DNA from: Ceratotherium simum simum
Taxonomy: Eukaryota > Chordata > Mammalia > Perissodactyla > Rhinocerotidae
Assembly: GCF_000283155.1 (NCBI RefSeq)
Contig: NW_004454180.1
Location: 16,281,225 to 16,345,224 of the forward strand
Reading direction: 5' to 3'
DNA: 64,000 bases
Position numbers and translations under genes: made by a program. Shown piece after piece: positions 8,588-20,500 of this stretch. Within the stretch, counting starts at the first letter, position 1, and every line of letters begins with the position of its first letter. The notes below the pieces were generated by a model. That model had not been told where the DNA came from, did no database searches, and worked only from the letters and a program-made list of their open reading frames with translations.

Positions 8588-11500
8588 GTGAGGACGGCGG
8601 CCCGGGCGCCGGGAATGGTGGTTGGCGGCGCGGACCCGCCCGGGGCGCGCCCACCCACCGCAGTTAAACGGGCGGGGGGGGACGCGGTCTAGGGGCCGCC
8701 CCCGTGGGCGGGGAGGCTGGTCCGAAGTCGCTTGTTGCGGTGTGGGAGGCGGCGGTCCGCCCGGCGCGCTCGGTCCCCCGGTGGAGGCCTGGCGAGCGCG
8801 TCACTGGGCTTCCGCTAAGTAACGACCGTGGGCGCGAGAGGGTCGGTGCGAGTCAGTCTCTGCGCGTCTAAACCACACAGAGAAACAGCTTTAAGTTGAA
8901 GTTCCAGGAGCTCGTGGTGAGAGAATTACCTCTAGCAAAGCTTGCTTTTGCTTTCAACAAAACGAGACACTTAGTGGGTCTCTGAGTCAAAAGCAGGCGT
9001 TTTGTGCGAGCTTTTTGAGAAAGAGGGTGGAAATCAGCTGCCGCAGCGTGTGGTGAGCGCCGCCGCTGAGCCTGCCGCGGTGCTTGTGTGTCTGACGTCC
9101 CCAGCTCCGCGGTTCTCCGCTATCCCGAACTGCAGCTGGAGAGGCGGGTGAACGCGACGAAACGCTGTCGCTTGTGGGCCCCACTGTGTTAGCTGAGTCG
9201 CATTTTACGTCCACTTCAGTTGGTCGTTCTTATTTTTCACTTTTCATGCTTGGTGGTCCGCTTTTTCTAGTAAAAAAAAAAAATGCATTGGGGGAGAAAT
9301 TGTCAACAAATTCTTTATCAGAAGCGTTTGAACGAGAGCACTGGGATTAGCATTTCTGAAGCTGCTGGAAGGGAGCGACTCTAGGTTTTTTGTTTGTTTA
9401 CATGTGGTCAATCTCAGAATGTATCCATAACCCCCTTTTTTTCCTCAGGGCCTCAAGTTGTCAGCAGATGTCAAGCCGTTTGTCCCCAAATTTGCTGGCC
9501 TCCGTGTGGCATGGTCAGAGTCTTCGGAGGCACGCGTGTTCCCCAGCTGTGCAGCCACGTACTATCCGTGTGTTCAGGGGCTGCCAGTGCCCGAGTAGGT
9601 ATCCTTCTACGTGTCCTGCCTTACCTGGGGGCTGTATTTCCTGGCCTCAGTGGTGGTGAGGCTTTGAAATGTGCTGCAGCTAGCACAGTGAAGTTCTCAG
9701 AGCGGCTAGAGGAGATGCTCCTCAGCCGAGGGTCTCAGCCGGCAGCACGGCTTAGCTGTCACGGGCCGGAACTGGAGCTTCGACTTTCCTTTTCTTTCTC
9801 CATACGCTTGCGGTTATTTTGGGCAAAGAGAGTATGGAGCCCGCGTCGCATTTATTAGTAGGAAATGAAGTTTCAGCGTTCACTTGTGCATACAGTTTAA
9901 AACTGTGCGGTGTCTCTAATGGGAGCCGAAATGGTAAGAAGGGTGGGCGAGGAAATGGGTCACAACAAAGCCCAAATAAATAAACGTGGGTTTTAGGGTT
10001 TAACATTTAACATCTTGCTCAGAAAAGGAGTGGGGGCCAGCAACCACGGCTGCTGCTTTGTGTGGGTGATAATTTGGAAATTGCTGAGTTTTGCTTTCAA
10101 CCGTTTTTTATATATGTCCTGTGGAGATAGATTCTACAAATTTTGGTTATAAATTTTTCTAAATTTGAGTTGAAAAAAGGTTTGTGTTCTTTAAATTTTT
10201 TTTTACTTCTCAAGATTCATTCTCTAGGTAGTTACAAAATGGTTTCCAGGGGCCCGCCTGGTGGCATAGTGGTTAAGTTCTCGTGCTCTGCTTAGGTGGC
10301 CTGCGGTTCCCAGGTTCGGATCCCGGGTGCAGACCATGGTTTCATCAAACCATGCTATGGTGGTGTCCCATATACAAAATAGGGGAAGATTGCCACAGAT
10401 GTTAGCTCAGGGACCATCTTCCTCAAGCAAAAAAGATGATTGGCAGCAAATGTTAGGTCAGGGCCCATCTTCCTCACCAAAAAAAAAAAAAAAAAAGGGT
10501 TTCCATTATTAGCTGAATTTACAAAAGTAAATGTTAAACCTTTCACACAATTGTGTAGGTTATTTGTAGATTTATTTTTAAGGCATGAATCAGCTTTATG
10601 CTATGTAAGAATTCTCGTCATTTGATATAGGTCAAATTTGTTTCCTTTTTTTTATGCCGGGTGGTGTGATTGAAGATACTTTATATTTCATATAAATTCT
10701 AGAATTGTATTGACACGAATGAAAATTGGAAAAAATAAGAAAATTATTGAGTTGTCTGGTGTATTTAGGAATATTGACAGTGGTGTTTTTTGACAAAAGT
10801 GGAAGTCCTGCCTGAATGTGCTGAAGGTCTTTGGTAGGAATACCCAAGTTTTCCACTGTAATTTCATCCTTTGTAAAAGGGAAGTTGGCATGGGTCTCAT
10901 TTAGGTTGTTCCCTACCTTGGGGGGTTCACATAATAAAATACAACGTGTATCTCACACAGTGACAAGGACTCTTAAGTCATCTACTGGGTGGCATTCCAG
11001 TTACCCAAAATAAAGGTGGAGAACGTTCCTACAGCTAAAGCAACATTCTGGCAGTAATATGAATTGAGACTAATGGGAGCTCAAGTATGTGCAGTGCTGA
11101 GTTTAAAAATTGCATTTCTTAACTCTCGATCCGTTTTTAGCTTTGATTTTTTAAAACTGTTTTATAAACAAGGAAAAGATTGGCTGGCAGTATTTCTGTC
11201 TGACAAGAAAACAATTCAGGATAAAGGAGGGATGAAACCAGAGGGGCGAGGTTAGAAGGGACAAGAGCCTTTGAAGGGGGGATGAAATGATGAGACTTGA
11301 CACAGTTGAGAACTGGTTGTCTAGTCAGTTCTGATATAAGCTAAGAATTGCATTGCTGTAGTCAGATTTTGTTTAAATGGTGATCTCTTAGTGCCATGAA
11401 GAAAAGGAGTAGCATTTTCTTTTTTTTTTTTTGGTGAGGAAGATTCTCCTTGAGCCAACATCTGTTGCCAATCTTCCTCTTTTTTTGCTTGAGGAAGATT

Positions 11501-14500
11501 AGCCCTGAGCTATCATGTGTGCCAGTCTTCCTCTATTTTGTGTGTGAGTCACCACCTCAGCATGGCTGATGAGTCGTGTAGGTCCGCACCCGGGATCTGA
11601 ACCTGTAAACCCAGGCTGCTGAAGCAGAGCACACTGAACTTCACCACTAGGCTACCAGGATAGCATTTTCCATAAGAAACGTATTTCCTCTTTCCTGCCT
11701 GTGCCACTATAGCACCTCATTCTGTATGTCCCCTTCCCTCCTCTTCCCTTCAAGGAGGGAAGTAACCTTTTACAGCATCTGTGTACCTGCAGTACCGCTA
11801 ACAGTGTGCTTCGAGGGACGTCATCCATTCACTTGGAGTTAACTATTGAAAGGCTACTATATGGAAAGCACTAGATGCTAAGGGGATTGAAAGACTGTCT
11901 CATGAGCTGTGCTCCTCTTTTTTCAGTCGTATATAGACTTGAACTGATGGAGCTAGAAGAAAATGTTCCAGTCTCCTCCAAATTTATGTTATTGACAAGA
12001 CAAACATTAATAGAAGTATTCTGACATATAGTACTGGCCATGTTTGGAAAGTACTGAGTATTTACTGAATATTATTGTAACAAACAAATAGAGGCTATAC
12101 GAACAAAATAAGTTCTCTCTTCCCAGTGATGTCCCCAGACGATGACTTTGTTGATTGTCATAGTACATGCTTTGTGACACATCCTTTGCAACCCATGCAT
12201 GAGGGTGTGTTCATTTTGGGTATTGTTGTATACGTTCATTTCTTTCACACTTGCCACAATCCATTAGGTTGGCAGGGAGGTGTAATGTTATTTTTACACA
12301 TGAGGAACTGAGGCTAGAAATGCTTGTCCAAAGTTCTTCACATAGGTGGTCAGAACCAGAATTAGCATTCAGTTCTTCTGACCTGAGTTCAGTCGTATTC
12401 CCCAAAGCTGCTGTTGCTGTTGGCAAGAGTTTGTTGAGTATTTTCAGCATCTTGCGATATACCGTGAAATGTCACAATGCACCAATGGATGCTTTTAAGT
12501 TGAAACCTCTCAGCTGTGAGAACTAGCAGTCCTAGCAGAGTGTGGTGCAGGTCTGTTTGGTGGGTGGAGGAGTGGCTGGATCCTGACAGGCCCTGGCCTG
12601 ACGGAAGGTACCATGTGCAGGAAGTGTTGGGAGACAGTACAGGAGTAAAGAAGGTGCACTTGGGGGGGGGAAGCCATTAGCCAGTTGAAAGCCTGGTAGT
12701 GCAGCTGAAAAGTTAGGTTTACTGGGTAGGAAATAGGAGCTTTTGTTGGTGTTTTGAGTGGGGTCATGATCATCACTCTGGTGATTCTGGTTCGACTTTA
12801 AGGGAGGGGGTCTTGAAGGCTTTGACTGGGATCCCGACGCTGGAAATAGATAAGACCTGTGCGAAGGCTCGGTTGTCCATTTGGCTTTCAATGAGAAAGA
12901 TGCTATCGTGGTTTCCAGTTGAATACCTGTGAAGAATTGTGGCATCATTCATGAGAATACAGGTGGGAAGTGGGGCTGGTTTGGGGACCAGATATTCAGT
13001 AGGGACATAAGGGGACTTCTATGTGCCAGATGGGGAAGAAGTGAACGATTAAGTGGAAATGACCTGTGAGTTGGAGATAGAGGCCTGGAGGTGGTGAAGG
13101 TGCTGGATTGCAAGTACATATGTGAAGTCCTGAGGAGAACAATGAGAGATTTGGACTCAGAACAAGTCTAGCAGTGAGAAAGGGAGAGTGCAGAGGAGGC
13201 TGTGCCCTGGAGGAGCCTTTAGAAGGTGGGCTAGAGCAAGGAGAGGGCAGAGGTTGCATGTCCAGGCCAGTGGAGCTTTCCAAGTGATGTGACAGAAGGG
13301 CCAGGCCCAGCAGACGCCACGCAGAAGAGGCGGCTGAGCTTGGCAGGAAGGAGGTCCTGGGAGACTTGGGGACTGTTGGCAGGGATGGGGCAAGGGGAAC
13401 TGGAGCAGAGAGATCAGTGGGTATTGGACGAGTACCCCAGGAAGGTTAGCTTTAAGAAGTGAGCTGCTAATATCAAAGGGAGGGGGGCAGGACAAGATGG
13501 TGGGCATGAAGGAGATATGTTACTGTGATTCAGGGTCAGCTGGGTTCATGGCAACTGGAGTTTTACAGACAAGCCATTTGAAGCCCCAGGAGATGCTGTG
13601 GGGTGTCTCTGTGAGATTTTGTGTTGTGTGGTTCTCTGCATGTAATTGTATTAGCCTTGGGTGGAGAGAAGAAATATCAGCTTTACAGAGGAAGAAGGAC
13701 CAGTGATGACTTGTCCAAAGTGGACAACTGGGTGGTGATAGAGCCACGACCCAAACCAAGGTCTCTGGACTCACAGAGGAAAGTTTTCTGGATGACAGCA
13801 GCCTCCAAAATCACCACTGGATCCTGCCCTGCTTTTCTTCTTCACCTAAATTTCATTGGTCTATTCATTTATCCATTTTTTGGACTTGAGATAATGTTTT
13901 TTACTTCTTTTTGCTATCAACCCATCTTCTTTGCCATCTTCTCTTGTAAAGAACAGATTCTTCACCATCATCGGCCCCCTGTTCTGTTTTCTGAGTATCA
14001 AACAATAAAACAGAGTCACATCTAGGGTTAGCATCTGGGGAGTGGATGAAGCTTTGAGTCTCCCTCTTCTCTACAGAGAGCAGCACTAGGCTAGGTGTTT
14101 TGGGGGGCAGAAAAAGGTCCATAAAGGGAGTTTTGTTGGTTTTCCTTAGGAATATTTCATTATTAGAATTAATTGCCCATAAGTAAAAGCTCTTACAAGA
14201 TCTAAACTTCTATAAACATAATTTATAAATGTAGAATATCAGGAATTGATAGTGATACCAGGCAGTCTGGGATCCAGTACTGCCTGGAAAGGAGAGTGGT
14301 GAGCATGCCCGTGGGTGTTAGAGGTCCAGCCTGTAGATCAGGACTCCCTTTCTCCGTCCGCACAGGCTCTTACTCGCACAGAGTAGAAATACAACTTCTA
14401 GTAAGTGGAGGCTCTGTCCATATCTCCCAACAGTTGAACAGTTGCCAGATCATATAAGATGTCTCATGTTAGCTTTGGATTTCCCTGCCTTTCAGTGGAC

Positions 14501-17500
14501 CAACTCACTTTGGAATTTCATTGATTTGCTGCTAGATAATTTTCAGCTCTGTAAATTCACAGAAACATCTGCTGGTGCTTATTTGTGGGAATGAAAAGGT
14601 TGTGATTTGTATTTTAACTCAGCTGCTTAGCATTTTGTCATTGTTATCCGCTTTCATTGCAAAATGGTTGAAACCTCTAAATTTGCTTTAAAAATCATTG
14701 TTAAATTATGTTTTGGTTTAGCCTAGTGGCTTGAGCACATTGAGGCAATAGCAGTGTTCACAGATGGTATCCCTCTTGTCAGCAGGGTGTGCAGTTCCTG
14801 GGCCACCGTTTGCACAATGTCCCTATTGTAGCTCTGGCCCTTCGAGTCAGCAAAGCACAGATGTAGCAGGGGGCTCGGAGCAGGGAAAGGGCTGGATAGG
14901 CTGGCGCTGGGCACCCAGCGGCCCCAGGATGCAGGCCCTGCAGATTGTTGGGGTGGAGGTTGCATTTGGGCTTTTATAGAGCCCCCTCTGCAGAGAGAAT
15001 GGTCTGGATGGCCCTTTTGGCAAGGGTGGCTGAGAGAGCTTTCCCATGTATTTGACAATGTGAGAGTGAAAAGCTGTTGGGGCATCTTCAGGCTCCCTTG
15101 ATGCTCACTGTGATACAGACCTGTTGTGGATGTTCTGGCTCAGTAGTGAAAAAGTAGAACTAGGTCAGCATCTTTCTTTGCAGGTTAAGAGAGAAATACT
15201 CAGAGGTTTTGTTGGCTTTTGATTAGAGATATTTCAGTGCAAAAATGAATGTCCTCAAAAGTAATAAAAAGTTTTAATTTATTTATTACAAAATATTAAG
15301 CCCCTTGGTATGTGCTATGAAATCTGCAACTAAAATTGAGACTTTTTATTCAGGCAGAAATTCTATACGGAAGATATGGCCTTTGGAGCTTCAACTTTTC
15401 CGCCTCAGTATTTGTCTTCTGAGCTCGCTCTTCATCCGTACACCTATCCTCCCTACACCCTGGAGTCTACACAGAATGTTTGCCCTGTGCCTGCCTCCCA
15501 GTACGATTACAGCCAGCCCAATTGTTACCAAGGTTTTCAAAGGATGAGGCCACGAAATGAGCACGTGTGCCCTCCCCCACAAGACACGAAAGCTCTGTTT
15601 AAGGTTAGTAGATGCTGTGGTTTTGTTGGTCACTTTAGCGTTTAAAATGTAAAGAACTGGTCAATTCTTGCATGATATTTAGGCATTGCTTATCTTTTTG
15701 TGTTAATTGATTTGGTCTAACCTTTTGTAAAATGATCGAGTTGTGAATACTTATGAATTTGCGATTTTAAATCTTTTTTATAGTGGTAGTTTTTTTCAAT
15801 TTGTGCTACTTTTTTATCTTTCCTGCAGAAAAAAACATATGATGAACAAAAGTTTGACAGTAAGAAGGTGGGTGGAACTATGTCATCCGATATAAAATCA
15901 TTCAAAGGTCCACATCGTGTGTCCATTCATGCTGACTCTAGCTTGAAATCAGGTAAAGATAACAAACCGTACAGTGTTATGTCAGCCTCCACCATCCCCC
16001 CCTGGAAACGTCACCGTTCTTTGTACAGCTGTCTCTGTGGGCTTGTTCATTGTGAAAGGTGAGGCCATCAGCCTCCCCCATCTGCCCTGGAAACATCACC
16101 GTTCTTTGTACAGCTGTCTCTGTGGGCTTGTTCATTGTGAAAGGTGAGGCTGTCAGAATTCCCTGGGATCCTGGATGCCTTTCCTCCCAGCAGGGACCTG
16201 TTGTGTGTTGGCTCTGTGATGTGCCCTCTGTGATGTTGTTAACTTGATTTACACAAGAGCTTGTCTAAGGTCCGTTGTACTGTATTTGACCGTGTTCATT
16301 CCTGAAATAGCTTCTCTGGTATTCTGTTGGGATACTTCTTAGTAGGTGAGATAGTTTGACTATGGTTTAAATCCCATCCAAAGCTGGGGCAGTATAGTAA
16401 CTCAGAAGACATGTCTGCTCTGGGCTTGAAAACTGTGGTACCAGTCTGTGGTTGAAACTTAGTGAATCTTCATGATGTCGTGTTTTTTTTTTAATAAGTT
16501 ATTTACTAGTGCAGTTTGATCACAGACATCACCTATTCATATAGTGACTTAAAACCTTTATAATAGTGTACTTACTGAAAATGGTCTATAAATTTATTTA
16601 CATGTATAATTTATGTTACTTGGTATATAAATTTTTCTTTTTGCCTTGACTTCGCCCATAAACCATCTGGTACATGGAAATGTGAAAGGCAAGTTGAACA
16701 GTTAACTGTAATAACTCTGGACTTGGATAATTAAATGCAGAGGCTTTATGGTGTTGCAACCTACATCATTGTTCATTTGCATTTGAAGGAGAAAGATGGC
16801 AAAAAGATTATAAGTTTAATTCTACTTGTTTTCCTCCAAAATTCCTCTAAAATATGGAAAATTTATTACTTAAAGGAAGTTTGTTGGAGTCTCTTTAAAT
16901 TCACAAAACTCTAAAATGTTTATGAAGAATAATTACAATGCCCAGCTACACAGTCAGGTTAAGGTAACTTTTATCAACTTCAGAATTACTCCTAAAGTTT
17001 GCAGTGTGTTTTGGCTTTTCTGCTTGGTGGCCCAACCAGAGCAATTGGTAGTTGTGGTCATTTATGTTTTCCACTGTTACACAGAAGGTTAACAACACTA
17101 GCAAAGTTAGGCTGTTTGGACAATAGCACGTTGTTGCGTCAGTAGCAGTAGACTGTCTACGCTGCAATGTAAGTGTGAGTACAGGTCATCAAACAACATC
17201 TGAATTGTTACCCCTACTTTTAATTCTGTAAATGCAGATGGGTATCATAAACGAACAGACAGGAAATCCAGAATCGTCGAGAAAAGTGGATCTGCCTCCA
17301 AACCTGAGTTTGAATTTACCAGGTTGGATTTTCCTGAACTGCAGGGTCCAGAGAACCGTGAGATATCAGAGACACAAAAGCAGCCCACGTGGGGGCCTTT
17401 ATGCCCCGCCTCGACTGACATTTCTCTGCTAAGAGAAGTGGGGAAGCCTGCTGCGGTGGTATCAGAGGTGAGTGCAGGTTCCTCCTCTCTGAGTCCTCCT

Positions 17501-20500
17501 TTCCTTCCTTTCCTTCCTCCTCGATACACAGCTTTCCACAGGCATCTCTTCAGGCATGACACCTGACATGTTGGTGTGGGAGAGGACCTCCTCTGTTGTT
17601 TGAACTGTGGCACCCAGTGCAGCTAGTCTTCTAAAGGAATCGCCTGATATACTTGTTTTTATCTGGTAGGTAAAAGGTACTGTAGTGCCTTGAGGAGAAG
17701 ATTCTAGCACAAGTCCAGCTGCTTAGCCTGTTGTGAACATCTCACATCTAGCATTGCATTCTGACAACACTTTTTCCCATACAGAGAGAAAGCTTTTTTG
17801 ATCAAATACTAATATTTAAAACTGCATAGTGTAACTTCCAATGTTTTCAGGCTTTTTATCTGCACCTCTCAGTTGTTAATGATGTAGCAAATTCAGCAAA
17901 AGTAATTGCAGTAAGTGCATTATTTGCTGCTTAATAATTTTAAATTAAGCTCCATTCAGTAAATATTTTGTCTCAAAGTTTTAGTCCATCAGATTTAGGC
18001 ATTTTCCTCTCAAATAGATTGATTTGAGACTTTCAGGAAAAAACATAATTGGGTGAGTAGTTCCTAAAATGGCTTCTGACAAATTTCTGCTGAAGGGAGT
18101 ATGGGAAGGCAAGGAGAAAGAACCAGTGAAGAAAACAGAGCTCACCATCTGCCTGCATCTTGAATGGAGGAGGGATTGCTGTTCCCTGTCCCAGCCCTTC
18201 TTCTGGGTGCCTGGACAATACAGCCTGAAGGCGCGGTGGCTCCGAATGGTGCAGATATGCCATTCCGCATGCATTGACCCTTACACTGTGACACTACGCT
18301 GTGGCTGTGGCGAGTGAGGCTGATTGACTCGTGTGGAAGAATCGCAGTTTCATTTGGCAGATGTGTGACCCTTCTGTTCTCCGGCTGGGCTCCACATCTT
18401 CATCACGGGTGGTCATTGGATGATTCCAGGCCCGTGAGCGCTATACCGAAGTGGGAGCCAGGGCAGGTGGGAGTGTGAGTGACACATTTGCTGTGGTCAC
18501 CTGTACACTGTGTACTTCATATTTGGACATGAAGTAAGGCAGATTTAGATGTACATACTCACTGCCTTATTGTATAGTCACACTCAAGTTGTGTGTAGTT
18601 TTTTTTTTTAATTTTCTGTCTAAAAGAAACATTTTTTCTGATTGTATTAGTAGTTTCTTTAAATACTCAAAAAATATTAAGCAAAAAAAAAGAAGAAAAC
18701 GTAATTGTCTGAAATTGTACAACCAAGAGAAAACCATGTTGGGCCGGCCCCGTGGCTTATCGGTTAGGTGCGCACGCTCCGCTACTGGCAGCCCGGGTTC
18801 GGATCCCGGGCGCGCACCGACACACCGCTTCTCCAGCCACGCTGGGGCCGCGTCCCACATACAGCAACTAGAAGGATGTGCAGCAATGACATACAACTAT
18901 CCTGGGGCTTTGCGGGGTGGGAGGAAATAAATAAATAAATAAATAATAAAAGAAAGAGAAAACCATGTTTAGCACTTCATTTTCTTTTTTAATGGTACTT
19001 TGTGGGAATTGAGGGGGATTCCCCTCGCTGTGGAATTATGCTTATGTATGGGCTTGTGGTTAATTTTTTAAAAAACTTTTTTGGGGGGCTGGCCCCACGG
19101 CATAGCAGTTAAGTGCATGCACTCCACTGCTGGCGGCCCAGGTTTGGATCCCGGGTGCAGACCAAGGCACCGCTTGTCAGGCCATGCTGTGGCGGCATCC
19201 CATATAAAGTAGAGGAAGATAGGCACAGACGTTAGCCCAGGGCCAGTCTTCCTCAGCAAAAAGAGGAGGATTGGCATCTGATGTTAGCTCAGGGCTGATC
19301 TTCCTCACAAAAAAAAAACTGTTTTGGCATTCCGTGTCATTAAATATTTTTTGAAAACGTAACTGTTGCTTTGAATCTTTGACATTGGTTTGTATAATTT
19401 ACTGAACTGTTCTTGAATAGGTAAGCCATTTCCAGTATTTCATTGGCCTTTGTGAGCATTGTTATATTTATTAAAAGAACGGGCTGTGTTTAAATAATTT
19501 TATTTTTTATTACTGGGCTCAGATGTAATGAAATGGCAAAGTGAGTAAATTTAGGAAGCACATGAGCTTTAGAATTTATTTTAAATCCCTTCAAATTTGA
19601 TCTTACCAGTTTTCTTTTACCTTCAGTGCTGCCTGTCACTTTGAGGTGTCTCCTCATGTCCTCACGGGCCCCCAGTGCTGTTCTGTCCAGCAGCTTTCTG
19701 TGTTTATAAAAGGGCACACGCATTACAATGCCCATGTTTGTTATCTTTGTGGACCTTTCGATGGATGTTTTGGAACTTTGGTGTTGTGGGCATGGTGAAC
19801 AAGGGCTTTCACATTCATAGGGGGCACTGCAGCTGTAAGAATGGTGTAGGCTAGGGAGTGAGATTGGGTAGAAGGAAGTAATTGAACTTTTCACATTAAG
19901 TACTTGTGCATTTGGAAGTTCGATTAGCATATGTTTTGCAGATTTTAAGAATGGCAAGGGAAACTATATTTAAAAATTAAATGATTACTTTCAATTTGAA
20001 ATAGTAAGAAAATAACTGGCTTGCTTTTTAGGGTGAAATAGTGGTGACCAGTACTAATCTGACTAAATCTGTAATTGATGCTGCTGCCAGTCCCTCGTCG
20101 TGTACCAGAGGTAAGCGTGGCTACCAAATCTTAGTTTAAAAACCAGTCATCTGTTTTCTAAGTTCATTCTTAGCCCAATGCAACTGAAATGTTTTGTCTT
20201 AAAGCCTTAAGGCAGCTGATGGGTTGTTGATAAACTGATGTCATTGTTAGAAGGTTGAAGGCCATAAACAAGACCCTGCGTCTGTGTGCAAGGAGTGTGA
20301 AACAGCAGAGAATCCTAAATGAAGCGATCTGTCCAATTCAGTGAGAAAGGTTATGAACTCAGAAGTGACTGCTTCCTTAGGTAGTACCCATACCAGTGGT
20401 CCTTAAAGTTTTTGGTCTCAGGACCCCTTAATACTCTTTAAAAAGCCCCAAAGAGCCCCTGTTTGTTTGCATTATAGCTATCAATATTTGCAATATTTGA

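Larger units (their letters stand above)
8180..8820. promoter_or_regulatory. SECISBP2: CpG-island promoter of SECISBP2
   Basis: GC- and CpG-rich block around the first SECISBP2 exon, without a TATA box. It includes an ETS palindrome at 8401-8414 and a further CACTTCCTGG ETS-like site preceded by a TGACGC half-CRE near 8440. This is typical of a housekeeping promoter. The transcription start is not defined by the sequence alone but should lie between about 8400 and 8550. Confidence 0.8.
9599..15357 (+). other. SECISBP2: SECISBP2 intron 2
   Basis: 5.8-kb intron holding two ERE SINEs (10249-10497, 11420-11660) and a MIR-like fragment (about 12230-12420). The stretch 12950-13500 is G-rich and repeat-like but I could not classify it. 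No further SECISBP2 exon is seen. Confidence 0.6.
17468..20031 (+). other. SECISBP2: SECISBP2 intron 5
   Basis: 2.6-kb intron with two ERE SINEs (18741-18953 and about 19084-19318). The rest is AT-rich and unclassified. Confidence 0.6.
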
